The position numbers were made by a program, and so were the translations under genes. Source: Virgibacillus litoralis (lineage in GTDB: Bacteria; Bacillota; Bacilli; Bacillales; Amphibacillaceae). From it: DNA of 64,000 bases. Under the pieces are notes generated by a model. The model was given only the letters and a program-made list of their open reading frames with translations. It was not told where the DNA came from and searched no databases. The stretch covers positions 1 to 64,000 of the forward strand of contig NZ_JAGGKK010000007.1 in assembly GCF_017873675.1 (NCBI RefSeq). Direction: 5' to 3'. This document shows positions 9,777 through 19,810 of the stretch, one piece after another; position 1 is the stretch's first letter; each line of letters opens with the position of its first letter.

Positions 9777-9871
9777 ATACCTATCGGGGTATTTAATGTC
9801 TTAATAATAATACACAAGACATTTATCTGCAGTGATATATGTCACACATTTAAAAATACCTATGCGGGTAT
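9777..9871 (-). promoter_or_regulatory. Promoter with two CsoR/CstR-like operators
   Basis: Two 16-bp near-palindromes read, on the minus strand, ATACCCCGATAGGTAT (9777-9792) and ATACCCGCATAGGTAT (9856-9871). The first lies in the 17-base spacer between AAGACA and TATTAT, a sigma-A-like promoter for the reductase gene; AAGGAGG follows. Operators of this shape are bound by CsoR-family repressors; CstR, the persulfide sensor, is the member known to control sulfide-handling rhodanese genes. No cstR gene is in the window. Confidence 0.72.
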
Positions 9872-9882
9872 TAAAGGAGTTG

Positions 9883-9930
9883 AAAAATGAAAGAGTTTTA
9901 CCAGTCATAATAAGTAAAACTCACTCTTTT
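9883..9930 (-). terminator. Terminator of fetAB, probably bidirectional
   Basis: GAGTTTTAC (9893-9901) pairs with GTAAAACTC (9914-9922), overlapping the fetB stop codon. T-rich tracts follow on both strands. Confidence 0.75.
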
Positions 9931-10685
9931 TGAATGTTTTCCTTCAATAGTTGCATGCGCTGATTAAAAAGGGTTGGATATGATAAATAACCAAGTATGA
10001 TGCTTGTGATAACAGCAGTAGTCAGAAGGAGGAACAATATGAGTAATTGAAATAATACTGCTTGTACCGGGTCAGCTCCTGCAATTATTTGACCGCTCAT
10101 CATTCCCGGAAGCTGTACAAGCCCAATTGTTTTTTGGCTTTCAATTGTAGGGATTGTACTCGCTTGAATGGATGTAATTAGTTGAGTGTGAATCGCCTGT
10201 TTGGGAGTTCCGCCGAGCGATAATATGAGTTCCGTTTCATCTTGATGTGTTTCGATTTCTGATGTAAAGCGATTAAGAAATAAAATTGACAGCACCATTG
10301 AGTTTCCGATCACCATTCCACTGATTGGAATAACGTATTGTGGTGTCGGAGGAGTGATATCCAGTCCAAGTAAAATACTCTGTGTCAAAACTTCAATAAA
10401 CACAAAGGTTACTATTAACTTCCATGTGATTCCTGGTATAGACGCTCCCTTTTTCCTGGCATTTTGTGTGGCGGCTCCAATCATAAGCAATATCATCAGT
10501 AAGATGTAGATGATGTTTTCGGTATTGAATACAAATTGAAGGACGTACCCAACAGCGAGTAATTGGATGATGGATCGAACCACTGCAATGGCAGTATCCT
10601 TTTCCAGACCTAGATTTAATGCTTTGGATAAGACGAGCGGAATAATTACAAAAAGAAGTGCAATGGATAAGGTAAGAAAACTCAT
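9921..10685 (-). CDS. fetB: FetB-type permease (UPF0014, YbbM-like)
   Basis: 254 residues, with about seven hydrophobic segments and the family blocks RSIIQLLAVGYVL near the N-terminus and LVQLPGMMSGQIIAGADP in the C-terminal half. UPF0014 proteins pair with a FetA-type ATPase. In E. coli FetAB is linked to iron export and peroxide resistance; in other bacteria the substrate is less certain. Its start overlaps the end of fetA by four bases, indicating translational coupling. Confidence 0.88.
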   Translation of the reverse strand: MSFLTLSIALLFVIIPLVLSKALNLGLEKDTAIAVVRSIIQLLAVGYVLQFVFNTENIIYILLMILLMIGAATQNARKKGASIPGITWKLIVTFVFIEVLTQSILLGLDITPPTPQYVIPISGMVIGNSMVLSILFLNRFTSEIETHQDETELILSLGGTPKQAIHTQLITSIQASTIPTIESQKTIGLVQLPGMMSGQIIAGADPVQAVLFQLLILFLLLTTAVITSIILGYLSYPTLFNQRMQLLKENIQKE

Positions 10686-11413
10686 TCCACTTCACCCCTA
10701 ACAAAGTCCTTCATTCTTTCATCAGTTGGATCTTTTAAAAAGTCACTTTCGCCAGTTTCTATTACTTCTCCGTCCATCATAGCCCATGTATAGTCTCCTA
10801 TTGTCATTGCCTGCTGCAGATTGTGTGTTATCCAGAAAATCGTCGTATCATACGTATGATTAATTTTAGTAATAAGTTCTTCAATATCCTGTCTTGATAC
10901 ACTATCCAGCGAGGATGTAATTTCATCAAGTAATAAAATCTTCGGCTTGTTTACAAGTGTTCGGCCAATTGATACTTTTTGACGTTGTCCGCCTGATAAA
11001 TCTTTGATATTACGCTGTAACGAATCCCTATTCATTCCGACGAGATGCAGTAATTCCTTTGCACGTTCTTCAGATAGTTTTTCTCCTTGTAAATCTAAAG
11101 GAAGGGAAAGGTTTTTCATCACGCTTCCACTAATCATTGCAGCGTTTTGCAGAGCAATACCAACGTTCCGACGCAGTTTCACCGGATCATAGCTATTGAT
11201 AGGCTTGTCATCTATGTAAATATCGCCAGAATCTGGTGATCGCAATCCATTGCATAGTTTGAATAATGTGGTTTTCCCAGACCCAGACGGACCTACTAGT
11301 GTAGTTATTTTACCCTTAGGTATCGATCCTGTAATGTTTTTCAAAATATGTATACCGTCAACTGAGTAATTTACTTGCTTAAATAGCAAGGCTTTGTTGT
11401 AGTCATTATTCAT
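10682..11413 (-). CDS. fetA: FetA-type ABC transporter ATP-binding protein
   Basis: 243 residues with Walker A GPSGSGKTT, signature LSGGQRQK, Walker B ILLLDEITSSLD and switch His in WITHN. It powers the FetB permease encoded directly downstream. The upstream stretch 11414-11561 contains TATAAT-like sequence on the minus strand but no clear operator. Confidence 0.9.
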   Translation of the reverse strand: MNNDYNKALLFKQVNYSVDGIHILKNITGSIPKGKITTLVGPSGSGKTTLFKLCNGLRSPDSGDIYIDDKPINSYDPVKLRRNVGIALQNAAMISGSVMKNLSLPLDLQGEKLSEERAKELLHLVGMNRDSLQRNIKDLSGGQRQKVSIGRTLVNKPKILLLDEITSSLDSVSRQDIEELITKINHTYDTTIFWITHNLQQAMTIGDYTWAMMDGEVIETGESDFLKDPTDERMKDFVRGEVE

Positions 11414-11561
11414 GTGTAATTCACTTCCTTTGATGAACGATCACTACAATTATTATAACCTAATTGGTGCAGTATACTACAACGATATGACACTATTACC
11501 TAACGTCTTTTTTTAGGGGGATGACAGGAACTGGCATATAACTGCTTTAAAATTCTAGTGT

Positions 11562-11906
11562 TTATCTGAAGTACAGTGATTCTATGTAGTTTTCTATCAT
11601 AACTATATTTAACTTAGCCTCCGTTTTATCTTTTTCTTCCAAAGCTACCTTTAACTCTTTGATATGTATGCTTAAATTATGATATTCCGTTTTATCACCT
11701 AATATCTGGTATCTCCATAAATTACTCTCGTATAATTCCTGGATAAGAGCTGCCTCATGCTTAGCTTTATCCCATTGGGACTGATTCACTAATTTTCTAA
11801 CTTCGATGGCTTTTTGTGAAATCGGCAAACCTTGTATTTTTTCAGTTGAACATCCGAATAATATTGTGAAGCAAAGGAAAAGTATAGCTAATTTTGGTAT
11901 TTTCAT
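11562..11906 (-). CDS. Small lipoprotein, DUF4363-like
   Basis: 114 residues from the ATG at 11906, which has GAGGAG eight bases upstream; the longer in-frame start at 11966 has no site and would hide the signal. The N-terminus is a lipoprotein signal ending in LFGC. The mature part is helical and Lys/Glu-rich, with a pattern like DUF4363: a Trp-containing repeat, then HNLSIHIKEL and a final helix. DUF4363 proteins have no assigned function but often sit beside DUF421 genes in spore formers, as here: the DUF421 gene diverges 86 bases away. Confidence 0.65.
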   Translation of the reverse strand: MKIPKLAILFLCFTILFGCSTEKIQGLPISQKAIEVRKLVNQSQWDKAKHEAALIQELYESNLWRYQILGDKTEYHNLSIHIKELKVALEEKDKTEAKLNIVMIENYIESLYFR

Positions 11907-11992
11907 ATCTTGTACTCCTCGTATCTTTTTAATTAACTTAACCATAATAATAAAAGATATGAACAATAGTTCTTATAATATGGAGGATTAAC

Positions 11993-12856
11993 ATGTCTGA
12001 ATATACAATAGTAATTGTTCGAACTATATTTGCCTTCTTCTTTATTTTATTGCTAGCAAGAATACTTGGAAGTAAACAAATTGCTCAACTGACATTCTTT
12101 GATTACATAACAGGAATTTCTATTGGTAATATGGCTGCAGCTTTAGCTATTGATGTAAATATGCAACCAATGGATGCGATAATAGGCTTGCTCTTATTTT
12201 CGCTTTTAACTACCATCGTCGTTTTTGGGGCCTTAAAATCACTAAAATTTAGAAAACTTGTTGAAGGAAGACCAACAATATTAATGAGAAATGGAAATGT
12301 GCTAGAGAAGAATTTATTAAAAGAGAAGATAACATTTGATGACTTAATGCAGGGTTTGCGCGAGAAGAGTGTTTTTAAATTAGCAGACGTTGAAACGGCG
12401 ACCCTGGAGACAAGTGGCGTTATAACTGTGATGAAAAAAGCAGAATTTAATCCCTTAACACCAAAAGATATGGGTATACCAGTCGAAGCGGAGCATACTC
12501 CATCAGTGATTATTGTCGATGGAATATTGTTAGATAAGCGGCTTAATTATCTTGGTTATTCAAAAGAGTGGCTTCTTGGTGAAGTTCTGAAACAAGGTGC
12601 CAAAAATTTTAAAGATGTGTTCTTAGCACAAATTGATTCAAAAGGTAATGTTTATGTTGATTTATATAATGAAGAAGAAAAGGTGACACAAGTTAAACAG
12701 AAGCCTCTTCTATCTGCACAACTGAGAAAAATGCAGGCTGATTTGGAGGGATTTGCGATTCAGACTAATGACCAGAATGCTAAACAAATGTATTACAATC
12801 AATCAATAGAACTCCAGGATCTTATCAATAAAATCAATCCATATCTTAAAGAGTAA
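11993..12856 (+). CDS. DUF421 membrane protein (YetF/YcaP-like)
   Basis: 287 residues. Three N-terminal membrane helices (about 6-24, 36-54, 60-78) include the family motif LLARILGSKQIAQLTFFDYI. Two cytoplasmic alpha-beta repeats of the DUF421 type follow, then a charged tail of about 60 residues that the other two DUF421 proteins in this window lack. Members such as B. subtilis YetF and the 2Duf protein of spoVA-2mob regions are spore inner-membrane proteins linked to wet-heat resistance. GGAGG precedes the ATG. Confidence 0.85.
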   Translation: MSEYTIVIVRTIFAFFFILLLARILGSKQIAQLTFFDYITGISIGNMAAALAIDVNMQPMDAIIGLLLFSLLTTIVVFGALKSLKFRKLVEGRPTILMRNGNVLEKNLLKEKITFDDLMQGLREKSVFKLADVETATLETSGVITVMKKAEFNPLTPKDMGIPVEAEHTPSVIIVDGILLDKRLNYLGYSKEWLLGEVLKQGAKNFKDVFLAQIDSKGNVYVDLYNEEEKVTQVKQKPLLSAQLRKMQADLEGFAIQTNDQNAKQMYYNQSIELQDLINKINPYLKE

Positions 12857-12885
12857 ATCATATAATAAGTGGTATTTTATCTATA

Positions 12886-12930
12886 AAATCAGCCGTTACC
12901 AAATCTCTCTCACGGTAACGGCTGATTCTT
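12886..12930. terminator. Bidirectional terminator between DUF421 and prfC
   Basis: A 14-bp perfect stem, AATCAGCCGTTACC with GGTAACGGCTGATT, lies between two convergent genes, with T-rich ends on both strands. Confidence 0.9.
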
Positions 12931-14516
12931 TAATTAGTTTGATCATATTGATTTACTTCGAATAAATCAATTAATTCCATTTTAGGGTGTTTATCCTCGA
13001 ACCAGCGCAGTGCAAATTCATTTCTGAATAAAACAATATGATTCTCTTCTCTATCTCTGACGAGGATATTCCGTTCATCAAATAATGATTCGTCAACTTG
13101 GTGTACTTTTAGCCACCTGGGAATACGCTCTCCAATTGACTCTAGCTCTACTTCCACATTGTATTCATTTTGCATTCTATATTTGAACACATCATATTGC
13201 AATTCTCCTACTGCCCCTAGAATATAGGATTCAGTACGATGTCTTTTAAATAATTGAATTGCACCTTCTTGCACAAGCTGTTCAAGACCTTTTTTAAATT
13301 GCTTCGCTTTCATTACGTTTTTAGCTGTTACTTTTTTAAACAATTCTGGCGGGAATTGAGGCAGCTCATCATATTCAAAGTGTTCTTTTCCTTCAATTAA
13401 CGTGTCACCAATTCGGTAGGCATTCGGATCGTATATCCCGATAATGTCACCAGCATATGCTTCTTCAATTGTACCTCTTGAAGATGCAACAAATTGCTGG
13501 GATTGCGCTAATTTAATTGGCTTATTAGTTCTTGCCAAATTAACATTCATTCCACGTTCAAATTTACCAGAGCATACCCGTAAAAATGCTATTCTGTCAC
13601 GGTGAGCGGGATTCATATTTGCCTGTATCTTAAAGACAAATCCTGAGAAATTCGGGTTATCAGGCTGGATGACTCCTTCTGTAGATTTCCTTGGTTTCGG
13701 TGCGGGTGCCATGGATATGAATGTATCAAAAAAAGTTTCCACACCAAATGGTGCCAGAGCGCTTCCAAAGAATACAGGTGTTTGTTTTCCTGATAAAACA
13801 GTCTCTAATGAAAAATTATCTCCCGCTTCATCCAATAATTCCAGCTCATCTTCTGTTGCCTTAAATGTGGAATCAGACACTAATTCCTGATGTTCAGGTT
13901 TATCCAAATCCTCATATGGTATATAGACTTCTTCCTCGTTACCGTTATATTGGACAAATTGCTCTTTATGGCGGTCAAAAACTCCTAGAAATCGTTTGCC
14001 CATTCCAACTGGCCAGTTCATTGGGTATGTCTCAATATCTAATACTTCCTCAATTTCTTCTAATAGATCAAATGGCTCTCTTCCTTCACGATCCAGTTTA
14101 TTGATAAAGGTGAAAATCGGAATCCCGCGCATACGACATACTTTAAATAATTTTTTTGTTTGTGCTTCAATCCCTTTTGTTGCATCAATTATCATAACTA
14201 CACTGTCTACTGCAGTAAGCGTTCTGTACGTATCCTCACTAAAATCCTCGTGTCCAGGTGTATCCAAAATATTAACCTGGTATCCACCATAGGGAAAATT
14301 CATTACACTCGATGTTACCGATATGCCACGTTGTTTTTCTATTTCCATCCAGTCTGATGTTGCAAACTTACCGGACTTTTTTGCTTTGACGGTTCCGGCT
14401 GAGCGAATTAAATTTCCAAACAAAAGTAACCTCTCTGTTAAGGTTGTTTTCCCGGCATCCGGGTGAGATATAATAGCAAACGTTTTTCTTTTATTAACTT
14501 CGTCGTTTAGACTCAT
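12930..14516 (-). CDS. prfC: Peptide chain release factor 3
   Basis: 528 residues, the normal length of RF3. GTPase motifs: P-loop SHPDAGKTT, switch DTPGHEDF and NKLDREG. The N-terminal GTPase domain (about 10-280) is followed by beta-barrel and C-terminal domains ([10 protein letters not shown]...[12 protein letters not shown]). RF3 recycles RF1/RF2 from the ribosome after peptide release. B. subtilis 168 lacks this gene, while several halotolerant bacilli have it. Monocistronic; its start is followed upstream by a 255-base gap with no feature identified. Confidence 0.96.
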   Translation of the reverse strand: MSLNDEVNKRKTFAIISHPDAGKTTLTERLLLFGNLIRSAGTVKAKKSGKFATSDWMEIEKQRGISVTSSVMNFPYGGYQVNILDTPGHEDFSEDTYRTLTAVDSVVMIIDATKGIEAQTKKLFKVCRMRGIPIFTFINKLDREGREPFDLLEEIEEVLDIETYPMNWPVGMGKRFLGVFDRHKEQFVQYNGNEEEVYIPYEDLDKPEHQELVSDSTFKATEDELELLDEAGDNFSLETVLSGKQTPVFFGSALAPFGVETFFDTFISMAPAPKPRKSTEGVIQPDNPNFSGFVFKIQANMNPAHRDRIAFLRVCSGKFERGMNVNLARTNKPIKLAQSQQFVASSRGTIEEAYAGDIIGIYDPNAYRIGDTLIEGKEHFEYDELPQFPPELFKKVTAKNVMKAKQFKKGLEQLVQEGAIQLFKRHRTESYILGAVGELQYDVFKYRMQNEYNVEVELESIGERIPRWLKVHQVDESLFDERNILVRDREENHIVLFRNEFALRWFEDKHPKMELIDLFEVNQYDQTN

Positions 14517-14771
14517 AACAAAATCCCTTCCATTCTAAATTGTTCAATTATAGTTACTCTAGTTACGATAGGGAATTTTGATTTACATCGGAATAATTCT
14601 CCTTTAAATTCTTTCATTTATTGATTATACCATCAAAAGATAGCATGATTACAGCCTTAAAGTCAATGAACACAAAGGTTACTAAGAATGGATATTTTTC
14701 CGGTGAAAGTGGAAATATACATATGAAAAGTAAAAGACACTATAATACTTTTCAATTGGAGGCGTTTTTTC

Positions 14772-15785
14772 ATGGAAAACAAGTATCATAATGTGCCCTT
14801 AACTTCTTCAGAATTAGCCAATCTATGGACACAATTTCAAAATGACAGTATGGCCATCTGTTTTTTAGGCCATTCCCTGGAGAAAGTAGAAGATTCAAAT
14901 GTTCGAGAAATCCTTAAATTTGCATTAGGATTATCGAAGTCTCATGTTGGAAAAATTAAGGATTTTTTAAATCAGGCTAATTACCCTGTCCCAAAAGGGT
15001 TCACGAAAGAAGATGTGAACCTTGAAGCACCGCCACTTTTTTCAGATTCTTTAACTTTGTACTATATGTATATTATGACACTTCACGGTATAACGGGTTA
15101 TGCTGCGGCTACAGGCACTTCCGTCCGTGCTGACCAAAGAAGTTACTTTATTCAGTGCAATAAAGAATCCATGCAACTATACGATAATATCGTGGAGGTG
15201 ATGCTTCAAAAAGGAATAGTTAGTAGACCTCCAATTATTAACGCCCCAGAACAAACTGACTTTGTGAAGAATCAACGTTATTTAAACGGGTGGTTTGGGA
15301 AACAACGACCATTAAATGCAATCGAAATTGATGGCCTCACTTTTAATGCACAAAAACTTATGGTTAAAGTCGTGTTAGAAATCGGGTTCAGTCAGGTCAC
15401 CCAATCAAAGGGTCTTCGTAAGTATTTTCAAAAAGGGGAAAAGATTTGCCAAAAGCACATTAAAATCCTTGATTCAGTCTTGGCCGGAGATAACCTGCCT
15501 GCACCAAAGAAATGGGAATCGGAAGTCACAAATTCTACAGTTCCACCCTTTTCAGATAAGCTTATGCTTTACCATATTGTCTCACTTGTTTCCACAGCGG
15601 CAGGATTTTACGGGGCAGCATTGTCCGTTGTCCAAAGACGAGATTTAGCAGTACAGTATACGCGGCTTATAGGGGAAATTGGACTGTACGCTGAGGATGG
15701 TATAAATCTTATGATTAAAAATTGCTGGCTGGAGCAACCCCCTATGGTTGATGATCGTGAAGCTTTGGCTAAAAAAAGAAAATGA
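14772..15785 (+). CDS. DUF3231 family protein, two-domain
   Basis: 337 residues, helical, no signal peptide. The chain is an internal duplication: SxLTSSELANLW-type starts recur at about residues 10 and 180 (NAIEIDGLT), and each half ends in a PPxFSD...helix...PP pattern (LEAPPLFSDSL...SRPP and TVPPFSDKL...EQPP). Each half resembles a ferritin-like or CotF-like four-helix bundle. DUF3231 has no assigned function and occurs mainly in spore formers. TTGGAGG precedes the ATG. Three paralogues lie at 15829, 27762 and 30693. Confidence 0.85.
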   Translation: MENKYHNVPLTSSELANLWTQFQNDSMAICFLGHSLEKVEDSNVREILKFALGLSKSHVGKIKDFLNQANYPVPKGFTKEDVNLEAPPLFSDSLTLYYMYIMTLHGITGYAAATGTSVRADQRSYFIQCNKESMQLYDNIVEVMLQKGIVSRPPIINAPEQTDFVKNQRYLNGWFGKQRPLNAIEIDGLTFNAQKLMVKVVLEIGFSQVTQSKGLRKYFQKGEKICQKHIKILDSVLAGDNLPAPKKWESEVTNSTVPPFSDKLMLYHIVSLVSTAAGFYGAALSVVQRRDLAVQYTRLIGEIGLYAEDGINLMIKNCWLEQPPMVDDREALAKKRK

Positions 15786-15828
15786 TAATTTTACTAAACA
15801 GGTTTCAATTCTTTTCCAATCTGTAATT

Positions 15829-16836
15829 TTAGGTATTCGACAGTTCATCACGATCACTAGCACGGGGAGGTTCTTCCATCCAACCGTTATCAATAAGAAT
15901 GTTTGCGCCGTCTTCTGAATATTTCAGGACTTCATGTATGAAACGGTCATAATGTGCTGTTAAATCGCGCCTTAAACATGTGGATATACTTGTTCCATAA
16001 TAGCCAATGCCTAATGCGATTAATCCAGTAACGCTGAACAACATCAGGCTGTCGGAAAATGGAGCGACCTTGGATTCCGTTACATATGTATCTGAAGACA
16101 TCGGAACAGTAAGGTCATCTTCACGTAATATGGAACTGAAAACTTCGTTGTGTTTTGCAGTAATATCCTTACCGCGTACAAAGAATTGTGAAATTTTTTT
16201 TGATTTAGCGACTTGACTGAACCCTATTAAAGTTGCTATTCCTAAAGCATTACGTTGGAAATTAGCATAAAGATTGGTCATCTCCAATGATAGTAATGGT
16301 CTTCTTTCGCCAAACCAACCGGTTAGAAAGCTTGGCTTTTTGACAACATCAACCTTTTCAGGATAAGGAATATAAGGAGAACGTACATAAAGTCCTTTCG
16401 ACAACAAAAGATTTTTTGTCATTGTGTCCAGTTGATTCGCTTCTGCTGCGCATTGTGCATAAAACTCGTCAATATCTGATCTTACAGCTAAAGACTTAGC
16501 GACACTGTATCCATTAAGTGATATTTGGCCCATCTGACTCATGAACTGTAGCATGTAATTATCAGAATATAATCGTGGGGCGTTTAAATTTGAATCTTGA
16601 TCTACCGAAAACCCTTTTGGCAGTGGATAATTTTCATCGGTGTAAATGGCCGTTAGTTTCTGGATATGTGATTGGGATAATTGTAAAGCGTGTTCTAAGA
16701 TTGGGCGAATCTCGGGGTCTTCAACAGTCCTCAAGAAATACATTATCATACATATGGAAGCACTATCATTTTGATATGAAGTCCAAAGTTGTGAAAGCTC
16801 TGCTGAAGTCAGTCTTATGTTTTGTTCAGTTTTCAT
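15829..16836 (-). CDS. DUF3231 family protein, two-domain
   Basis: 335 residues, a paralogue of the convergent neighbour with the same two-half layout (LTSAELSQLWTSYQNDS at the N-terminus, KVAPFSDSLMLF in the second half, GWFGERRPL linking the halves). The 43 bases between the convergent stops show no clear terminator. GGAGG lies upstream of the ATG on the minus strand. A function is not known; proximity to the ger operon suggests spore expression. Confidence 0.85.
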   Translation of the reverse strand: MKTEQNIRLTSAELSQLWTSYQNDSASICMIMYFLRTVEDPEIRPILEHALQLSQSHIQKLTAIYTDENYPLPKGFSVDQDSNLNAPRLYSDNYMLQFMSQMGQISLNGYSVAKSLAVRSDIDEFYAQCAAEANQLDTMTKNLLLSKGLYVRSPYIPYPEKVDVVKKPSFLTGWFGERRPLLSLEMTNLYANFQRNALGIATLIGFSQVAKSKKISQFFVRGKDITAKHNEVFSSILREDDLTVPMSSDTYVTESKVAPFSDSLMLFSVTGLIALGIGYYGTSISTCLRRDLTAHYDRFIHEVLKYSEDGANILIDNGWMEEPPRASDRDELSNT

Positions 16837-16989
16837 GATTTCAATCCTCCATATAGCGGTATTGTACTTTCCTTGTATTATTTGACGTTAATATATGAAA
16901 TATTCATTTTCTAATTCTATCTGCAATTTCAATTACCGAGAATAAATATCCACCTATATGAAAAACTATCTTCAAAGGAGGTGCGGCAC

Positions 16990-18552
16990 ATGAGTAAATC
17001 TTTTACTGGAAAGAAGAAAAACGGAGAAATGACCTCTGAAACCTCTTCCGCTCCTATTTCATCGTCCCTGGAAAAGAATGTCTCTATCTTAAAAGAGATA
17101 TTTGAATCGTGTGATGATATTATCTTCCAACCCACCCAGATAGATAATAAATCTGTATGTTTTGTCTATTTGTCAGAAATGGTCAACAATCAGGTACTGT
17201 ACGAAATTGACCGAGGCCTGTCTCATTATTCTACTGATGCTAACAGAGGTTTTACATCACATATTCGACAACAATTTCCATTGGGAACAGTAAATGAATT
17301 AAGTGAACTACAGTCTGTTGTTAGGAAGATTCTTTCTGGCCATACAATACTTATAGTTGATGAGTTGGATCACATCTTTTCATTCCATAGCACAAATTCA
17401 ACAGGTAGGGAAGTTACGGAGCCGACTACTGAGTCAACGGTTAAGGGACCGAAAGAAGGATTCGTTGAAGATATTCATACAAATTTGCGGTTAATTCGCA
17501 GAAAACTGCAGACGCCTTCTTTAAAAGTAGAACATTTAACACTAGGTCAACAGACAAATACTCAAGTTAGTATTGTTTATATCAAAGGAGTAGCTGATGA
17601 CGGCATTGTAAATGAGGTACACCAAAGGTTATCCCGTATCGATATTGATGGGGTTTTAGACAGCCACTATATAGAATCGATGATTAAAGATTCACCAAAA
17701 TCACCTTTTCCTACTATATATAGCACTGAGCGTCCTGATCGTGTCTGTGGCGGGCTGTTAGATGGGAAAGTTGGTATTATTACAGACGGTTCACCTTTCG
17801 CTTTGACCGCTCCTTCTATGTTTGTCGAATTTCTTCATTCGGGTGAGGATTACTATGACAGTTCGTTAGCTTCAACCATCATTCGTTGGGTACGCTTTGT
17901 GGGACTTTTCGTCACCTTAATTCTTCCATCATTTTATGTTGGAGTAACGATGTTTCATCAAGACTTACTGCAGACTCCTTTACTAATTCAGATTGCGGCT
18001 AATCGTGAGGCGTTGCCGTATCCAGTACTCATTGAAGGACTTTTTATGCTGCTGACATTTGAATTCATTCGAGAAGCCGGATTACGTATGCCCAAAGTGT
18101 TTGGTGGCGGAGTGGTTACGATTTTAGGGCTGGTGTTAATCGGCCAGTCAGCTGTACAGGCAGGAATTATTGGACCGTTGATGGCGATTGTTATTTCAGT
18201 GACAGCCTTGACTTCGTTTATTTTACCGAATTACGAATTTCACCAGGTGATACGCTTTTGTGGCATTCCGTTACTTTTATTGACAGGATTCTTTGGTTTT
18301 ATGGGTACTATCGTCGGTCTGATGTTTGGTTTAACCCATTTAGTGAGTTTACGGTCCTTTGGTGTCCCTTACTTCTCCCCGGTTTCTCCTGCGAGAAAAG
18401 AAGGGTGGAAAGACGTATTCATTCGAGCACCCTGGTGGGCCATGGATACCCGTACACCGGGGATTGGAGTCGAAAACATAGATCGCGCAGGTAAAGGTAA
18501 TCGTGCTCGGCCTCCAAAAGCTAGTAAGGAGGATCAGGATGAGAAAAAGTAA
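16990..18552 (+). CDS. Spore germination receptor A subunit (GerA family)
   Basis: 520 residues from the ATG at 16990, preceded by AAAGGAGG at eight bases; the upstream in-frame GTG overlaps that site. A hydrophilic N-terminal domain of about 300 residues carries GPKEGFVEDIHTNLRLIRR, and RPDRVCGGLLDGKVGI leads into a membrane domain of about five helices (LFVTLILPSFYVGV...). A subunits join B (permease-like) and C (lipoprotein) subunits as nutrient receptors in the spore inner membrane. First gene of the operon A-C-x-B. Confidence 0.94.
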   Translation: MSKSFTGKKKNGEMTSETSSAPISSSLEKNVSILKEIFESCDDIIFQPTQIDNKSVCFVYLSEMVNNQVLYEIDRGLSHYSTDANRGFTSHIRQQFPLGTVNELSELQSVVRKILSGHTILIVDELDHIFSFHSTNSTGREVTEPTTESTVKGPKEGFVEDIHTNLRLIRRKLQTPSLKVEHLTLGQQTNTQVSIVYIKGVADDGIVNEVHQRLSRIDIDGVLDSHYIESMIKDSPKSPFPTIYSTERPDRVCGGLLDGKVGIITDGSPFALTAPSMFVEFLHSGEDYYDSSLASTIIRWVRFVGLFVTLILPSFYVGVTMFHQDLLQTPLLIQIAANREALPYPVLIEGLFMLLTFEFIREAGLRMPKVFGGGVVTILGLVLIGQSAVQAGIIGPLMAIVISVTALTSFILPNYEFHQVIRFCGIPLLLLTGFFGFMGTIVGLMFGLTHLVSLRSFGVPYFSPVSPARKEGWKDVFIRAPWWAMDTRTPGIGVENIDRAGKGNRARPPKASKEDQDEKK

Positions 18553-19807
18553 GTCTTTCAAATGGATGAGATCAATCTATATAATGGGAGCATTTATTGT
18601 CGTTCTATCACTTACAGGGTGTTGGAGTGCCGATGAAATCAATAACCTTGCAGTTGTCAATCTTATGGCCATTGATGAAAATGAAGCTGGTGAAGTTGAG
18701 GTCACTACTGTAATTGTAAAACCCCATACACTTTTTGCAGAAACTGCTATTTCTGGTGAAGGAAAAGGCCAATTTCTGATTGAAACAGCAACAGGTAAGA
18801 CCGTATTTGAGGCAATGGGTAACTTATCGACTGCTATTTCGGAAACACCATACTTTGGACATGTTGATGCGATTGTATTTGGTGAACGGGCAGCACGTGA
18901 AAGGATGTTATCCTCCTTAGACTATTTTAAAAGACAAAGTGATTTTCGGCCTAATGTCCTGTTACTTGTAACGAAGGGATCCGCATCCGACGTGGTAAAA
19001 TCCCCCCCACAGTTGAATGCGACACTTGGTTTGGAAATAACAAACTCAGCACTTTTGAGTAAGTTTGCTCCTGTAGGTATGGTTGAAGATATTAGTCAAT
19101 TTAGAGAAGCCCTATCCAGCAATACGATAGACGCTACTACAGGAGTCATTAGTCCTGCAAAACAGCAAGGAATTGATGTTCAAGAAGATGAGAAAAAAAC
19201 AAAGAGTCAACGGTCAGATAACAAAGGAGAAAACCAACAGGATATACCAAAAGTATTAAGTTTGAATGGTACAGCGGTGTTTAAAAATGGGCACTTAAGA
19301 GGTTTTCTCGATGAACCGGATACTCGCGGACTATTATGGATAAAAGGAGAACTCCAACATGAAATTGTTAGCCTGAAATGTGGTGGGAAAAATAAAGGAA
19401 CAGTCAGCTTGAATATAACCGGTTCAAAATCGCAAATGTCCCCTCAACTATCTGGCAGAAAACCAAAGATGAACGTGAATATTCAGGTGGATGCCGACAT
19501 CGGTCAAGTAACTTGTTCTGATATAAAAATGACTACTCGTCAAATCGATCGTTTAAATCAACAATTAGAGTATTTAGTTAAACAGGAAGCATTTAGCGTA
19601 TTAAGAAAAGCAAAAAATCAATGGCAAACAGATATTTTTGGATTCGGTAAGGCTTTTTCAAGAAAGTCACCTGACAAGTGGGATCAACTAGCCCCTAATT
19701 GGAGGAATGGCCTGCTAAAAGAGATGGAGATTGATGTAAACGTTTCAGCAAATATTACACGGTTTGGAGTTTTTAAAAATCCAAGTAAGGCGAATGAATC
19801 GAGGTAG
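18539..19807 (+). CDS. Spore germination receptor C subunit (GerC family lipoprotein)
   Basis: 422 residues from the ATG at 18539, which overlaps gerA by 14 bases and has AAGGAGG six bases upstream. A lipoprotein signal ends at Cys28 (LSLTGCWS), followed by the GerC start DEINNLAVVNLMAIDE. The C-terminal GerAC domain covers the last 170 residues. The middle insert (about 215-250) is Lys/Gln-rich and low in complexity. The C subunit is anchored to the outer face of the spore inner membrane. Confidence 0.93.
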   Translation: MRKSKSFKWMRSIYIMGAFIVVLSLTGCWSADEINNLAVVNLMAIDENEAGEVEVTTVIVKPHTLFAETAISGEGKGQFLIETATGKTVFEAMGNLSTAISETPYFGHVDAIVFGERAARERMLSSLDYFKRQSDFRPNVLLLVTKGSASDVVKSPPQLNATLGLEITNSALLSKFAPVGMVEDISQFREALSSNTIDATTGVISPAKQQGIDVQEDEKKTKSQRSDNKGENQQDIPKVLSLNGTAVFKNGHLRGFLDEPDTRGLLWIKGELQHEIVSLKCGGKNKGTVSLNITGSKSQMSPQLSGRKPKMNVNIQVDADIGQVTCSDIKMTTRQIDRLNQQLEYLVKQEAFSVLRKAKNQWQTDIFGFGKAFSRKSPDKWDQLAPNWRNGLLKEMEIDVNVSANITRFGVFKNPSKANESR

Positions 19808-19810
19808 CGT

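Noticed and set aside
9888-9911. Seven-codon frame after a good-looking AAAGGAG site
   Set aside because: Its frame runs through the left arm of the fetAB terminator and ends within it; the site is most likely chance, though a leader peptide cannot be fully ruled out.
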